54,681 bases of DNA from Brevundimonas sp. (GCF_003248455.1 NZ_QFNM01000018.1:1-54681), one strand, 5' to 3'; shown: positions 9,416-18,282, numbered from the stretch's first letter. Made by a program: numbers and translations. The notes: generated by a model from the letters alone, not told the origin.

Positions 9416-10324
9416 TCAGAAACGGTTGCCGGGCATGCTGGCGATGTTCAGCACCCATTCCGTGAGGTCGTGAAGCGGCCCGGAACCGCCCCTGTCCTCC
9501 GGGACAACCCAGTAGTAGGCGTTCTCGCTCTGCAGTTCGATGTCGAACGGGGCGACCAGATCGCCGGAGTCGAGTTCGTCGACAATGAACATGGACGGCA
9601 GGATCGCGACGCCCAGGCCCGCCTGGGCGGCCTGTCCGAGCATCGAAAACTGCTCGTATCGAGGCCCTGACAAGGCGGAGTGCATTTCCAGACCGGCAAT
9701 CTCGAACCAGTTGGCCCAGGCCATCGGGCGGGTGCTGAGATGCAGCAGCGTCCCCCTGGCCAGATCCGCAGGCGAGGTTATCCCGTGGTCCTCGAGGTAT
9801 TCGGGGTTCGCAACCACCACCATCACCTCGCTCATCAGGTGATGGGTGACGCCGCCCGGCCAGGCCGCCCGGCCATAGTGGATGGCGGCGTCAAAAGGCT
9901 CGGCCCCGAAATTGAAGGGCTGCAGTCGCGCCGAGAAGTTGACGGTCACGTCGGGATGCGACTTCATGAAGCTCGGCAACCTGGGCACCAGCCACCGCGA
10001 AGTGAAGGTCGGCAAGACCGCGACATTCAGCACCGTCTCGAGTTCCGAAAAGGACATGGCGCGTTGGGTCGCGTCGCGCAGATCGTCCAGAATTCGTCTC
10101 GCGTCCTGCATGTAGATAGACCCGGCCGCCGTCAGTACGACCTTTTGTCGAACGCGTTCAAACAACTGCGTGCCGAGCGACTCCTCAAGGACACGGATGT
10201 TCCGGCTGATGGCGCTCTGGGTCAGGTTCAGTTCCGCGGCAGCGCGGGTGAAACTGCCATGACGTGACGCCGCCTCGAAAGCGAGCAGATCATTGATTGA
10301 GGGCAGTAGCGCCTGCCTGCTCAT
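9416..10324 (-). CDS. LysR-family transcriptional regulator
   Basis: LysR-type DNA-binding regulator, 302 aa, the usual length. The N-terminal winged helix-turn-helix is at about residues 8-68 (LLAFEAASRHGSFTRAAAEL, then NLTQSAISRNIRVLEESLG, then LFERV). An effector-binding domain follows from about residue 95 (LNVAVLPTFTSRWLVPRLPSF), resembling the GcvA subgroup. It is transcribed away from the acidic-amino-acid symporter gene, the classical LysR layout, so control of that symporter, and perhaps of the peptidase genes, is likely. The shared promoter region contains two ACATATCA motifs (10350-10357 and 10388-10395); similar motifs lie upstream of the aminotransferase. The inducer is unknown. 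Confidence 0.92.
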   Translation of the reverse strand: MSRQALLPSINDLLAFEAASRHGSFTRAAAELNLTQSAISRNIRVLEESLGTQLFERVRQKVVLTAAGSIYMQDARRILDDLRDATQRAMSFSELETVLNVAVLPTFTSRWLVPRLPSFMKSHPDVTVNFSARLQPFNFGAEPFDAAIHYGRAAWPGGVTHHLMSEVMVVVANPEYLEDHGITSPADLARGTLLHLSTRPMAWANWFEIAGLEMHSALSGPRYEQFSMLGQAAQAGLGVAILPSMFIVDELDSGDLVAPFDIELQSENAYYWVVPEDRGGSGPLHDLTEWVLNIASMPGNRF

Positions 10325-10347
10325 TCACAATACTCATGACGTGATCG

Positions 10348-10395
10348 AAACATATCATTTTTCCACGGCGCTCACTCGGGAGAGCATACATATCA
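10348..10395. promoter_or_regulatory. Two ACATATCA motifs in the LysR/symporter promoter region
   Basis: ACATATCA occurs at 10350-10357 (within AAACATATCA) and at 10388-10395, 38 bases apart, in the divergent promoter region. The first copy shares AAACATATC with both repeats upstream of the aminotransferase. It is a candidate operator for the adjacent LysR regulator; binding is not demonstrated. Confidence 0.4.
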
Positions 10396-10538
10396 GCACT
10401 AGAAGTGTTGCCCCGAAAGCCCGAAATGCAACAGGACCAGACAATCCCGCCTCTTGCTGCGCAGAACTCTTCGTCTGTGTTCGGAATAACGCACCCCTCG
10501 GCCGCCGGTCCGGCGCGCGGATGTGAGGCGCAGAAGGC

Positions 10539-11846
10539 ATGAGCGGTTCGGCGCCGCCTTCAGCAGAAATTCCAACGGCCGAAAGGCCGCGATCGCTTCT
10601 CCGCCGCTGGTGGTTCGACATCCCGCTCTGGCAGCGAATTTTGGCCGCCCTCGTACTCGGCGCCGTTCTGGGTTTCTTCTGGGGCGAGGGCGTCACCCAG
10701 ATCAAATGGATCGGCGACATCTTCGTTCGGCTGATCCGGATGCTGGTGGTGCCGCTCGTGTTTGTCACCATCGTCGCCGGCATGTCGGCGATGGGGGACA
10801 TCACCCGCCTGGGTTCGATCGGCGGAAAGACGCTGGCGCTCTACCTGTTCACGACCCTGCTGTCGGCGTGCCTCGGCCTGTTTATCGGCGGACTGCTCAA
10901 GCCGGGCGTCGGGGTCGATCTGGCCGGGGTCGTCCCCCAGGTGATGGCGACCGGGTCGACGTCTCTGGCCGAGCAATTCATCAGCATCGTCCCGACCAAC
11001 CCCATCGCCTCTCTGGCGCAAGGCGAAATTCTGTCGGTGATCTTCTTCGCGCTTCTTCTCGGCGCCGGAATTCTTGCGGTGGGAGACGCCGCCCGTCCCG
11101 TGGTCAGCCTGTTCGACGCCGGCTCCCAGATCCTGCTCAAGGTCACTCATTTCGTCATGGAGACCGCCCCGTTCGGCGTCCTGGCGCTCATCGCCTGGGT
11201 CATGGGGACCAGCGGCCCTTCAGCCTTCTTCCACGTCTTCATCCTCGCCGTGTGCGTGCTGATCGGCTGTACGGTGCAGATCCTGTTCATCCACGGAGGG
11301 GTTGTGCGCCTGTTGGCGAGACTGCCCGTACTGCCCTTCTTCCACGGCATCATCGATGTGGTGGTGGTGGCCTTCTCGACCTCATCCAGCGCGGCGACCC
11401 TGCCCGTCTCCATGCGGGTGGCGGTCAGAAACCTCGGCGTCAGCCCGATCGTCGCCTCGACCGCCCTGCCGATCGGCACGACCGTCAGTATGGACGGCAC
11501 CGCCATGTATGTCGGCCTTCTGACCATGTTCGCGGCACAGATCTTCGGCGTTTCTCTGGACCTTGGTCAGTTCGTCGCCGTTATCCTGGTAACGACCTTG
11601 GTCGCCGTCGGCTCCGCCCCCATCCCCTCCGCCTCGCTGTTCCTGCTCGCCGGCGTGCTTCAGGTGATCGGCGTGACCGCAGAACAGACGGCGCTGATCG
11701 TTGGCTTCATCCTGCCCTTCGACCGCATCCTCGACATGATGCGGACAGTCCCGAACTGCACGGGAGACCTCGCCGTCGCCGTAACGGTCGCGAGGGCTGA
11801 GGAAGAACTGGATCGAGGGGTCTATATGGATCTATCGGATGAATAG
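10539..11846 (+). CDS. Dicarboxylate/amino acid:cation symporter (SDF/DAACS family)
   Basis: Sodium- or proton-coupled carboxylate/acidic amino acid importer of the GltP/DctA/GltPh family, 435 aa, inner membrane. The serine-rich hairpin 1 tip is STSSSAATLP (residues 280-289). The TM8 signature DRILDMMRTVPNCTGD keeps Asp395, Asp399, Arg402 and Asn406, equivalent to GltPh Asp390, Asp394, Arg397 and Asn401. The arginine favours a side-chain carboxylate, hence Glu/Asp-like substrates. Two departures stand out. The usual NMDGT cation motif reads SMDGT (Ser317), and the normally glycine-rich hairpin 2 tip reads GSAPIPSAS. The ATG has AGAAGG just upstream. It is divergent from the LysR gene. It probably imports the acidic amino acid freed by the exported peptidases; the precise substrate is inferred. 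Confidence 0.92.
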   Translation: MSGSAPPSAEIPTAERPRSLLRRWWFDIPLWQRILAALVLGAVLGFFWGEGVTQIKWIGDIFVRLIRMLVVPLVFVTIVAGMSAMGDITRLGSIGGKTLALYLFTTLLSACLGLFIGGLLKPGVGVDLAGVVPQVMATGSTSLAEQFISIVPTNPIASLAQGEILSVIFFALLLGAGILAVGDAARPVVSLFDAGSQILLKVTHFVMETAPFGVLALIAWVMGTSGPSAFFHVFILAVCVLIGCTVQILFIHGGVVRLLARLPVLPFFHGIIDVVVVAFSTSSSAATLPVSMRVAVRNLGVSPIVASTALPIGTTVSMDGTAMYVGLLTMFAAQIFGVSLDLGQFVAVILVTTLVAVGSAPIPSASLFLLAGVLQVIGVTAEQTALIVGFILPFDRILDMMRTVPNCTGDLAVAVTVARAEEELDRGVYMDLSDE

Positions 11847-11864
11847 AGCCCCAAGAGAAAACAG

Positions 11865-11901
11865 GGACAATAAAGTTCAATCGTAATACTTATTATTGTC
11901 C
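11865..11901 (+). terminator. Hairpin downstream of the symporter gene
   Basis: GGACAATAA (11865-11873) and TTATTGTCC (11893-11901) are perfect 9-base inverted arms with a 19-base loop, starting 18 bases after the symporter stop. The stem is AT-rich and no T-run follows, so it is a weak terminator candidate or a protein-binding site next to the Fur box. Confidence 0.4.
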
Positions 11902-11905
11902 ATGG

Positions 11906-11920
11906 TGAGAATGATAATCA
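11906..11920. promoter_or_regulatory. Candidate Fur box (TGAGAATGATAATCA)
   Basis: TGAGAATGATAATCA matches 13 of 15 positions of the 7-1-7 Fur consensus TGATAATGATTATCA. It lies just upstream of a possible promoter (TTCAGG at 11928-11933 and a perfect TATAAT at 11950-11955, spacing 16) for the downstream M14-TonB receptor operon. An equally good match precedes feoAB at 30602-30616, suggesting that Fur in this organism uses this motif. Repression under iron sufficiency is inferred. Confidence 0.5.
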
Positions 11921-11927
11921 GACCCAA

Positions 11928-11955
11928 TTCAGGTGTCTGAGGCAGAAACTATAAT
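11928..11955 (+). promoter_or_regulatory. Possible sigma-70 promoter of the M14/TonB operon
   Basis: TATAAT (11950-11955) is a perfect -10 hexamer, with a weak -35 (TTCAGG, 11928-11933) 16 bases upstream. The Fur-like box ends 7 bases before the -35. The start codon is 190 bases downstream, leaving a long AT-rich leader. A second candidate is at 12037-12064 (TTGTCA, 16 bases, TAATAG). Confidence 0.35.
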
Positions 11956-12036
11956 AATACCATAGGGAAAGACACTACTCCGGAATGGCCATAGCTGGTG
12001 CTTCAAAATAAAAAGTCAAAAGAATGGCAAAATATC

Positions 12037-12115
12037 TTGTCACAGATTCTTTTTGATCTAATAGTTTTCAAATGCTGCACTGCAATATGATCTGATCGGA
12101 ACGTCATTCTGACGT
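12037..12115 (+). promoter_or_regulatory. Second possible promoter and ACGTCA-TTC-TGACGT inverted repeat
   Basis: TTGTCA (12037-12042) and TAATAG (12059-12064), 16 bases apart, could serve as -35 and -10. A perfect inverted repeat, ACGTCA (12101-12106) and TGACGT (12110-12115), follows 28 bases before the GTG start at 12144. It could be an operator or a leader hairpin. No gene is present in 11847-12143. Confidence 0.35.
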
Positions 12116-12143
12116 CCGCTTCTGCAGCCGTATGGAGGACGTA

Positions 12144-14954
12144 GTGAAGTTCAAACGAAGCACTCTAACCGGTGTCGCAGCGACATTTGCATTCTTGTCC
12201 GCGTTTCCCGCCGATGCCCAGGCCCCCGCGCTGCGCCAATCCGAGATCGCAGCAATCACCGCCCCAGCGCAGGCCTTCCCGCAAGACCCGGGCTCTGACT
12301 ACTTTCTGGCCAACTACACACAGTATGAAGCCTACCTCAAACAACTTGCGAGTCAGTCGAACCGGATGAAGTTGAGCAGCTTCGGCGTATCCGCCGAAGG
12401 CCGCACCCAGTGGATGGCCATCGTTTCCTCGCCCGAGAACCTGGCGAACATGGAACGCTATCAGGACATCGCCCACAGGATGGCGAAGGCTGAAGGCGTG
12501 ACCGAACAGGAGGCCGCGCAGCTGGCCGCCGAGGGCAAGGCCATCGTCTGGATCGACGCCGGCCTGCACTCGACCGAAACCGTCACGACCCAGAGCCAGA
12601 TCCAGATCCTCTATCGTCTTCTGACGATGAACGACCCTGAGACACTCCGCACGCTCGACGACGTCATCATCATCTTCGGCCACGTCAATCCGGATGGAAC
12701 CGAACTGGTCGCCAACTGGTATATGCGGAACCAGAATCCGGAAGACCGTGAATTCAGATACATTCCAAGACTTTACCAGAAATATACCGGCCACGATAAC
12801 AACCGCGACTCTTATATTTCAAACATGCCCGAGACGGAGAATGTGAACCGCGTTCACTTCCGCGAGTGGTTCCCCCAGATCATCTTCAATCAGCACCAGA
12901 CCGGCCCTCGCGGCATGGTGGTGTTCATTCCGCCGTTCCGGGACCCTTTCAACTACAACTATGACCCCCTGGTCATGACCAGCACGACCGAGGTCGGCAT
13001 GATCATGCACAGCCGCCTGATCTCGGAAGGCAAGGCCGGGTCAGGCATGACCAGCGCGGCGCCCTATTCGACCTGGCACAACGGCATGTATCGCTCGACG
13101 CCGTACTTCCACAACTCGGTCGGAATACTCACCGAGATCATCGGCGGACCGACGCCCGAGGCCATCCCGCTGCTGCCGGACACCCAGATCGCGCGGGGCG
13201 AGGAACCCATGCCGATCTCGCCGCGCATGTGGCACCTGCGGGACTCGCTGGAATACCAGTGGAGCATGAACCGGGCGGTCATCGACTACGCCTCCCGCAA
13301 CCGCGAGCGCCTGTTGATGGGCATCTATCGCATGGGCGCGAACAGCATCCAGCGCGGCAACCAGGACAGCTGGACGATCACGCCTCAGGATATCGACGCC
13401 CTGAAGGAGGCCGGCGCCGGCACTGTCGCTCCGGACGCCGAAGGCACGGCCGAATACATGCGTTCGCCCGGTCAGGTGTCCTCGGAACTCTACGACACCG
13501 TCCTGCGTGATCCCGCGAAACGCGACGCGCGCGGCTACATTCTCAACCCGGACGAGCAACGCGACCTGCCCACGACGGTCGCGTTCCTGAACGCCCTGAT
13601 CAAGAGCGGCGTCGATGTCGAGCAGGCCACCGCGGCGTTCACGGTCGGCGGCAAGCGCTATCCGGCCGGATCGTACGTCGTGAAAGCGGCCCAGGCCTAT
13701 CGTCCGCATGTCATGGACATGTTCGAGCCCCAGGACCACCCGCACGACCTGGCCTATCCGGGCGGCCCTCCGAAACTTCCCTACGACGTCGCCGGCTACA
13801 CCCTGGCCTACCAGATGGGCGTGTCGTTCGACCGTATCGTCGAAGGCTTCGAAGGCCCGTTCCAGGATGTCGCCGATGAACTCCCCTCTCCCAGGGGAAC
13901 CATCACCGGATCCGGCCGCGCCGGCTGGCTAGTCGGTCACGAGACCAACAACAGCTTCATCCTGACCAACCGCCTTCTCAAGGCCGGCGCTCCGGTCTTC
14001 TGGACCAAGGGCGACACCCGCGTTGCGGGCGTGGAATTCGAACCTGGCGCCATCTGGGTGCCGGCCTCGCCGGAGGCCGCCGCGATCATGAGCGCCGGCG
14101 TGGTCGAACTGGGCGTCGACGCCCAGGCTGTCGCCTCGGCGCCGCGCGTGGAGACCCTAGCGCTCAAGCCGGTCCGCATCGGGCTGGTGGATCGCTACGG
14201 CGGCGTGATGAGCTCGGGCTGGACCCGCTGGATGCTGGAACAGTACGAGTTCCCGTTCGAGGTGGTCTATCCGCAGGCCCTGGACGGCGGAAACCTGAAC
14301 AGCAAGTTCGACGTGCTGGTCTTCACCGACGGCACGACCCCGGCCCTGCGCGGCGGCCCGTTCCGGTCCGGCCGCGGAGGCGAACAACCTGCGCCCGAGG
14401 CCATTCCTGCAGAGTATCGCGCCTGGCTGGGCGAAGTCACCGAGCAGAAGACCCTGCCCCAGATCGACGCCTTCGTTCGGGGCGGCGGCACGATCCTGAC
14501 CATCGGGGGCGCGAACCGTCTCGCCTCCCTGTTGAACGCTCCGGTGGAGCCCGCCCTCTTCCGGGAGGTCAACGGCCAGCAGACGGTGCTTCGCAACGAA
14601 GACTTCTTCATCCCGGGATCGATCCTGCGCGCCCGGATCGATAACAGCCAGCCTCTGGCCTACGGCATGCCCGACGAGGCGGACGTCTTCTTCTCGAACG
14701 GCCAGACCTTCCGTCTGAACGGCCCGGCGGCCCATTCGATCGCCTGGTTCGACACGGCGACCGCCCTGCGGAGCGGTTGGGGTCATGGTCAGGAGCAGCT
14801 GAAGGACACGGTCGCGATCGCCGATATCGACATCGGCGAAGGCAAGTTGTTCGTCTACGGCGCCGAGGTCATCCAGCGTGCACAGCCGCACGGAACGTTC
14901 AAACTATTCTTCAACGGCCTTATCTACGGTCCAGCCAGCAACGAAAACAAATAG
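12144..14954 (+). CDS. Exported M14-family metallopeptidase (paralog 2)
   Basis: Second large exported zinc peptidase, 936 aa. I choose the GTG at 12144 over the in-frame ATG at 12132. GGAGG lies 5 bases upstream of the GTG, and the product then starts directly with a signal peptide (VKFKRSTLTGVAATFAFLSA...ADAQ). Zinc site: GLHSTE (His142, Glu145) and NQHQTGP (His251; the preceding residue is Gln where the paralogs have His). Candidate catalytic Glu331 is in GILTEIIGG. It shares the long C-terminal half with the other two paralogs. It is first gene of a likely operon with the TonB-dependent receptor, the M20 amidohydrolase and a TPR-oxygenase protein, behind a candidate Fur box. Substrate unknown; co-location with the receptor suggests that it processes the receptor's ligand. 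Confidence 0.88.
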   Translation: MKFKRSTLTGVAATFAFLSAFPADAQAPALRQSEIAAITAPAQAFPQDPGSDYFLANYTQYEAYLKQLASQSNRMKLSSFGVSAEGRTQWMAIVSSPENLANMERYQDIAHRMAKAEGVTEQEAAQLAAEGKAIVWIDAGLHSTETVTTQSQIQILYRLLTMNDPETLRTLDDVIIIFGHVNPDGTELVANWYMRNQNPEDREFRYIPRLYQKYTGHDNNRDSYISNMPETENVNRVHFREWFPQIIFNQHQTGPRGMVVFIPPFRDPFNYNYDPLVMTSTTEVGMIMHSRLISEGKAGSGMTSAAPYSTWHNGMYRSTPYFHNSVGILTEIIGGPTPEAIPLLPDTQIARGEEPMPISPRMWHLRDSLEYQWSMNRAVIDYASRNRERLLMGIYRMGANSIQRGNQDSWTITPQDIDALKEAGAGTVAPDAEGTAEYMRSPGQVSSELYDTVLRDPAKRDARGYILNPDEQRDLPTTVAFLNALIKSGVDVEQATAAFTVGGKRYPAGSYVVKAAQAYRPHVMDMFEPQDHPHDLAYPGGPPKLPYDVAGYTLAYQMGVSFDRIVEGFEGPFQDVADELPSPRGTITGSGRAGWLVGHETNNSFILTNRLLKAGAPVFWTKGDTRVAGVEFEPGAIWVPASPEAAAIMSAGVVELGVDAQAVASAPRVETLALKPVRIGLVDRYGGVMSSGWTRWMLEQYEFPFEVVYPQALDGGNLNSKFDVLVFTDGTTPALRGGPFRSGRGGEQPAPEAIPAEYRAWLGEVTEQKTLPQIDAFVRGGGTILTIGGANRLASLLNAPVEPALFREVNGQQTVLRNEDFFIPGSILRARIDNSQPLAYGMPDEADVFFSNGQTFRLNGPAAHSIAWFDTATALRSGWGHGQEQLKDTVAIADIDIGEGKLFVYGAEVIQRAQPHGTFKLFFNGLIYGPASNENK

Positions 14955-14980
14955 GGTAGGTATAAAAACTAGGTATTTGT

Positions 14981-15004
14981 GGCCGAGGTTGCAAAACCTT
15001 GGCC
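14981..15004 (+). terminator. Hairpin between M14 and TonB-receptor genes
   Basis: GGCCGAGGTT (14981-14990) pairs with AACCTTGGCC (14995-15004) over 10 bp with one G-U, loop GCAA. It lies 26 bases after the M14 stop within a 204-base AT-rich gap. It could end part of the transcription or stabilise the upstream message. The TonB receptor may also have its own promoter in 15005-15158. Confidence 0.5.
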
Positions 15005-15158
15005 ATATTTCTCGTATTCAAAAAATCCAAATGTTTCAGGATACTGTACAATGTGAGGCATTTATGAACCATTTCATCATCTATTCTAAAATTTAAAGAG
15101 ATTTTGATTGCTGATATTTGACAAGATGACACCATCCCTGTGACCGAGAGGTCAGTGA

Positions 15159-18100
15159 ATGAAGGGGATAATCATGCACATTTGTACAGGAGCCCGGCGG
15201 ACCCGGGCGGCTTATAGAAGCCTACTCGTCGCAACCTGCGCCTACGGGGCGCTCGCCTCGGGCGCGGCGCTGGCTCAGGAAAGGCCGGTCGAGGCGGAAC
15301 CGGAAGCGTCCGAGGTCAGCGAGATCGTCGTGACCGGCTCGCGGATCGCCAGGCCGGACTACGTCGCCAACAGCCCGATCATTTCGGTATCGGCCCAGGC
15401 GATCGAGGACACCGGCCAGGTCACCGTTGAAAAGGCCCTCTCGCAACTGCCGCAGTTCTCGGGCTCGTTCGGTCAGGGCAACACCGGCAGCACCAGCACC
15501 GGCCTTAACGGCGGCCAGTCCTACGCCAGCTTGCGCGGCCTGGGCGCCAAACGCACCCTGCTCCTGCTGGACGGCATGCGCCTGCAGCCTTCCAATCCCG
15601 ACGGTTCGGTCGACCTAAACGTCATTCCTGAAACCCTGATCGGCAACGTCGAGGTCATCACCGGCGGCGCCTCGACCGTCTATGGCTCGGACGCCACGGC
15701 CGGCGTGGTCAACTTCCGCTTGCGCCGAAACATCCAGGGCGTCGAAGTCGGCAGCACCTACGGCATCAGCGACTATGGCGACGGCGAGTCGTTCCGCTTC
15801 AACGTCATCTCCGGCGGTTCTATCGCCGAAGGACGTGGCCGGGCCCTGCTTTCGCTCGACTACACCAACAGGGAGCGCGCGACCGAGTCAGAGCGTGACT
15901 TCTTCCTTACGCGCTCCACGACGAACGCCACCGCGACGACACCGCAGGGCGCCATCCTGTTCGGCGCCAACACGCCGACGCTGGCGGCGGTCAACGCCCT
16001 GTTCGTCAATAAATACGGCACCCCGGCTTTGACCGGCAGCGCCGGCCGGTTCACCAACCAGTTGGGTTTCAACCTTGACGGCACCCTGTTCAACCAGGTC
16101 GGGACGCAGCCGGTTCGCAACTTCCGCGATCCGGAGACCGACGAAGCCTACATCTCGCCGACTGGAACGCAGATCAACTTTGGGTCGCCGAGCACCGCCG
16201 CTGTCCAGAACGATATGGAACGCTACTCGCTGTTTTCGCGCATCGACTACGATATCAGCGACACCCTCCGCTTTTTCGCCCAGGGGTCGATGGTCACCCT
16301 GGAGTCGGTGGGTATCGCGAACCCGTCGCTCGCGTCCGGCACCTATGCGCTGACGGCGCCCTCGACCAATCCGTTCCTTGCACGGACGGATATGGTTTCC
16401 GTCCTGGCGTCCCGCACCAATCCGACCGCGGACTTCACCTTCCAGAAGGCCTTCGACCTGGCCGGCGCCCGCTACCAGCCCTACTCCTACGACCTCTACC
16501 AGTTCACGGTCGGCCTCAGCGGCGACGTTCCCTACAAGGACTGGACCTGGGAAGCCTATGCCAGCGCCAGTCAGGCCAAGTTCGTAAATGAACAGACGGG
16601 CGGGGTTAGCTATCGCGCCCTGAGAAACCTTCTGTACAGCCCGACGGGCGGTACGGAATTCTGCGCCGGCGGCTTCAATCCCTTCGGCAACTTCATCCCG
16701 TCGCAGGACTGTATCGACTACATGTCAATCCGGACGCTGAACAGCAATACGCTGAAGCAGCGCTCGGCCGAAGCGACCATCCAGGGCGGTCTGTTCGCCC
16801 TGCCCGCAGGCGAGGTTCGGTATGCAGCCGGCGTCAGCTATCGCTACAACGCCTTCGCCTTTGATGCTGACCGCGCCTTCCAGGAGGCGGTCAACGGCCA
16901 GTTCACCAGCGACGTTCTCGGCTACAGCGTGCTCCGCTCCAACGGCGGCTCGGTCGATACGACGGAAGTCTATGGCGAGCTTCTGGTGCCGGTACTGGCG
17001 AACCTGCCGTTCATCAAGGAATTCAACCTGGACCTCGGCTACCGCTTCTCGGATTACAACACCGTCGGCGGGGTCAGCGCCTACAAGGCCGACTTCGAAT
17101 GGCGTGTGATCGATCCTGTCCGGCTCCGCGGCGGCTACAATCGGTCGGTGCGCGCGCCCTCCCCCGGTGAGTTGTTCGCCCCGCAGTCAACCGCCAGCGT
17201 CGGCACCGGCACGGCGTCGCCGACCACCGAAAACGGCGATCCCTGCGACACCCGCAGCTTCTTCCGTCAGGCCAGCAACCCCAACGCCGCCCAGGTGCGC
17301 GCCCTGTGTCTCGCCCAGGGCGTTCCGGCCTCGCTCATCGACACCTTCACCTGGGGCAGCGCGCAGGCCTTCGCCCTGACCGGGGGCAACGAAGACCTCT
17401 ACGAAGAAACCACTGACACCTATTCGTTCGGTGTCGTGGTCCAGTCCCCGTTCGAGGCGCCCTTGCTCAGCGGGATGTCGGTCGCACTCGACTGGTACAA
17501 TATCAAGATCAAGGACGCGATCGGCGCGCTTTCCGTAACCAACAGCATTCGCTACTGCTTCAACAGCGGCGGAAACAACCCGACCTATGATCCCAACAAC
17601 TACTATTGCTCGTTGCTGGCGAGAAACGCGGACACGGGACTGCTGCTCAACCCGGTCCAGCCCCTGCTGAACCTCGGACAATTCAATGTCGAAGGCGTGG
17701 ACCTGGTCTTCGACTGGCGTCTGTCGCCGGCCGACATCGGCATTCCCGTCGAGGGAACCCTGTCGCTCAATTCGGCGATCAGCTACCTGGGCGCCTTTGA
17801 AATCCAGGATCTGCCCGGCGCGCCGACCTACGACTACGCCGGGGCCTGGGGAACGGCGATCGAATCCAACGCCGGCCTCGCCCACCCCGAGTGGAAAATC
17901 AATACCTCGATCACCTATTCCCGCGGCTGGGCCAGCGTCGGGCTGCGGTGGAGATTCATCGACGAGATGATCCACAGCAGCCTGATCACCAATCCGGCGA
18001 GCACCACCCCCAATGTCGACGCCTACAATGTGTTCGACATGAACGCCCGGTTCGACCTGTCCCACGACACCAGCCTGAGGCTCAACGTCACCAATCTCCT

Positions 18101-18206
18101 GAACGAAGAGCCCCCGCAGGCCGGGACCACGCCCGGAAGCTATGACTCCCAGAACTATGATACCGTTGGCCGCTATTTCACGATCGCAGTCACCAAGAAG
18201 TTCTGA
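15159..18206 (+). CDS. TonB-dependent outer-membrane receptor
   Basis: Outer-membrane active transporter, 1015 aa from ATG 15159 (GAGAGG 7 bases upstream). An ATG at 15174 with AGGGG 6 bases upstream is equally possible. Signal peptide ends at GAALAQ. A TonB-box-like EIVVTGSRI follows, then the plug domain (about residues 60-180: SLRGLGAKRTLLLLDGMRLQ, then NVEVITGGASTVYGSDATAG, then VVNFRLRR). A 22-strand barrel ends in the aromatic-terminated AVTKKF. Cysteine-bearing loops (EFCAGG...DCIDY; GDPCDTRS...ALCLAQG; RYCFNSGG...YYCSLL) may form surface disulfides. It is flanked by an M14 peptidase and an M20 amidohydrolase, both exported, so the ligand is more likely a peptide or amide conjugate than a classical siderophore, though a Fur-like box precedes the operon. 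Confidence 0.93.
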   Translation: MKGIIMHICTGARRTRAAYRSLLVATCAYGALASGAALAQERPVEAEPEASEVSEIVVTGSRIARPDYVANSPIISVSAQAIEDTGQVTVEKALSQLPQFSGSFGQGNTGSTSTGLNGGQSYASLRGLGAKRTLLLLDGMRLQPSNPDGSVDLNVIPETLIGNVEVITGGASTVYGSDATAGVVNFRLRRNIQGVEVGSTYGISDYGDGESFRFNVISGGSIAEGRGRALLSLDYTNRERATESERDFFLTRSTTNATATTPQGAILFGANTPTLAAVNALFVNKYGTPALTGSAGRFTNQLGFNLDGTLFNQVGTQPVRNFRDPETDEAYISPTGTQINFGSPSTAAVQNDMERYSLFSRIDYDISDTLRFFAQGSMVTLESVGIANPSLASGTYALTAPSTNPFLARTDMVSVLASRTNPTADFTFQKAFDLAGARYQPYSYDLYQFTVGLSGDVPYKDWTWEAYASASQAKFVNEQTGGVSYRALRNLLYSPTGGTEFCAGGFNPFGNFIPSQDCIDYMSIRTLNSNTLKQRSAEATIQGGLFALPAGEVRYAAGVSYRYNAFAFDADRAFQEAVNGQFTSDVLGYSVLRSNGGSVDTTEVYGELLVPVLANLPFIKEFNLDLGYRFSDYNTVGGVSAYKADFEWRVIDPVRLRGGYNRSVRAPSPGELFAPQSTASVGTGTASPTTENGDPCDTRSFFRQASNPNAAQVRALCLAQGVPASLIDTFTWGSAQAFALTGGNEDLYEETTDTYSFGVVVQSPFEAPLLSGMSVALDWYNIKIKDAIGALSVTNSIRYCFNSGGNNPTYDPNNYYCSLLARNADTGLLLNPVQPLLNLGQFNVEGVDLVFDWRLSPADIGIPVEGTLSLNSAISYLGAFEIQDLPGAPTYDYAGAWGTAIESNAGLAHPEWKINTSITYSRGWASVGLRWRFIDEMIHSSLITNPASTTPNVDAYNVFDMNARFDLSHDTSLRLNVTNLLNEEPPQAGTTPGSYDSQNYDTVGRYFTIAVTKKF

Positions 18207-18215
18207 TTGGAATAT

Positions 18216-18243
18216 GGGCCGCCCTGTTTCCCCAGGGCGGCCC
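18216..18243 (+). terminator. Strong 11-bp hairpin between TonB receptor and M20 gene
   Basis: GGGCCGCCCTG (18216-18226) and CAGGGCGGCCC (18233-18243) are perfect complements with a 6-base loop, beginning 9 bases after the receptor stop and ending 39 bases before the next ATG. There is no T-run. It could terminate part of the transcripts or protect the upstream mRNA, giving unequal expression within the operon. Confidence 0.65.
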
Positions 18244-18282
18244 AACGCCGCAGTCCATCATCGCACCCACCGGAACGCCAAA

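Noticed and set aside
10523..11800. 425-aa plus-strand frame overlapping the symporter
   Set aside because: Out-of-frame shadow of the symporter; Arg/Gly-rich and without membrane helices.
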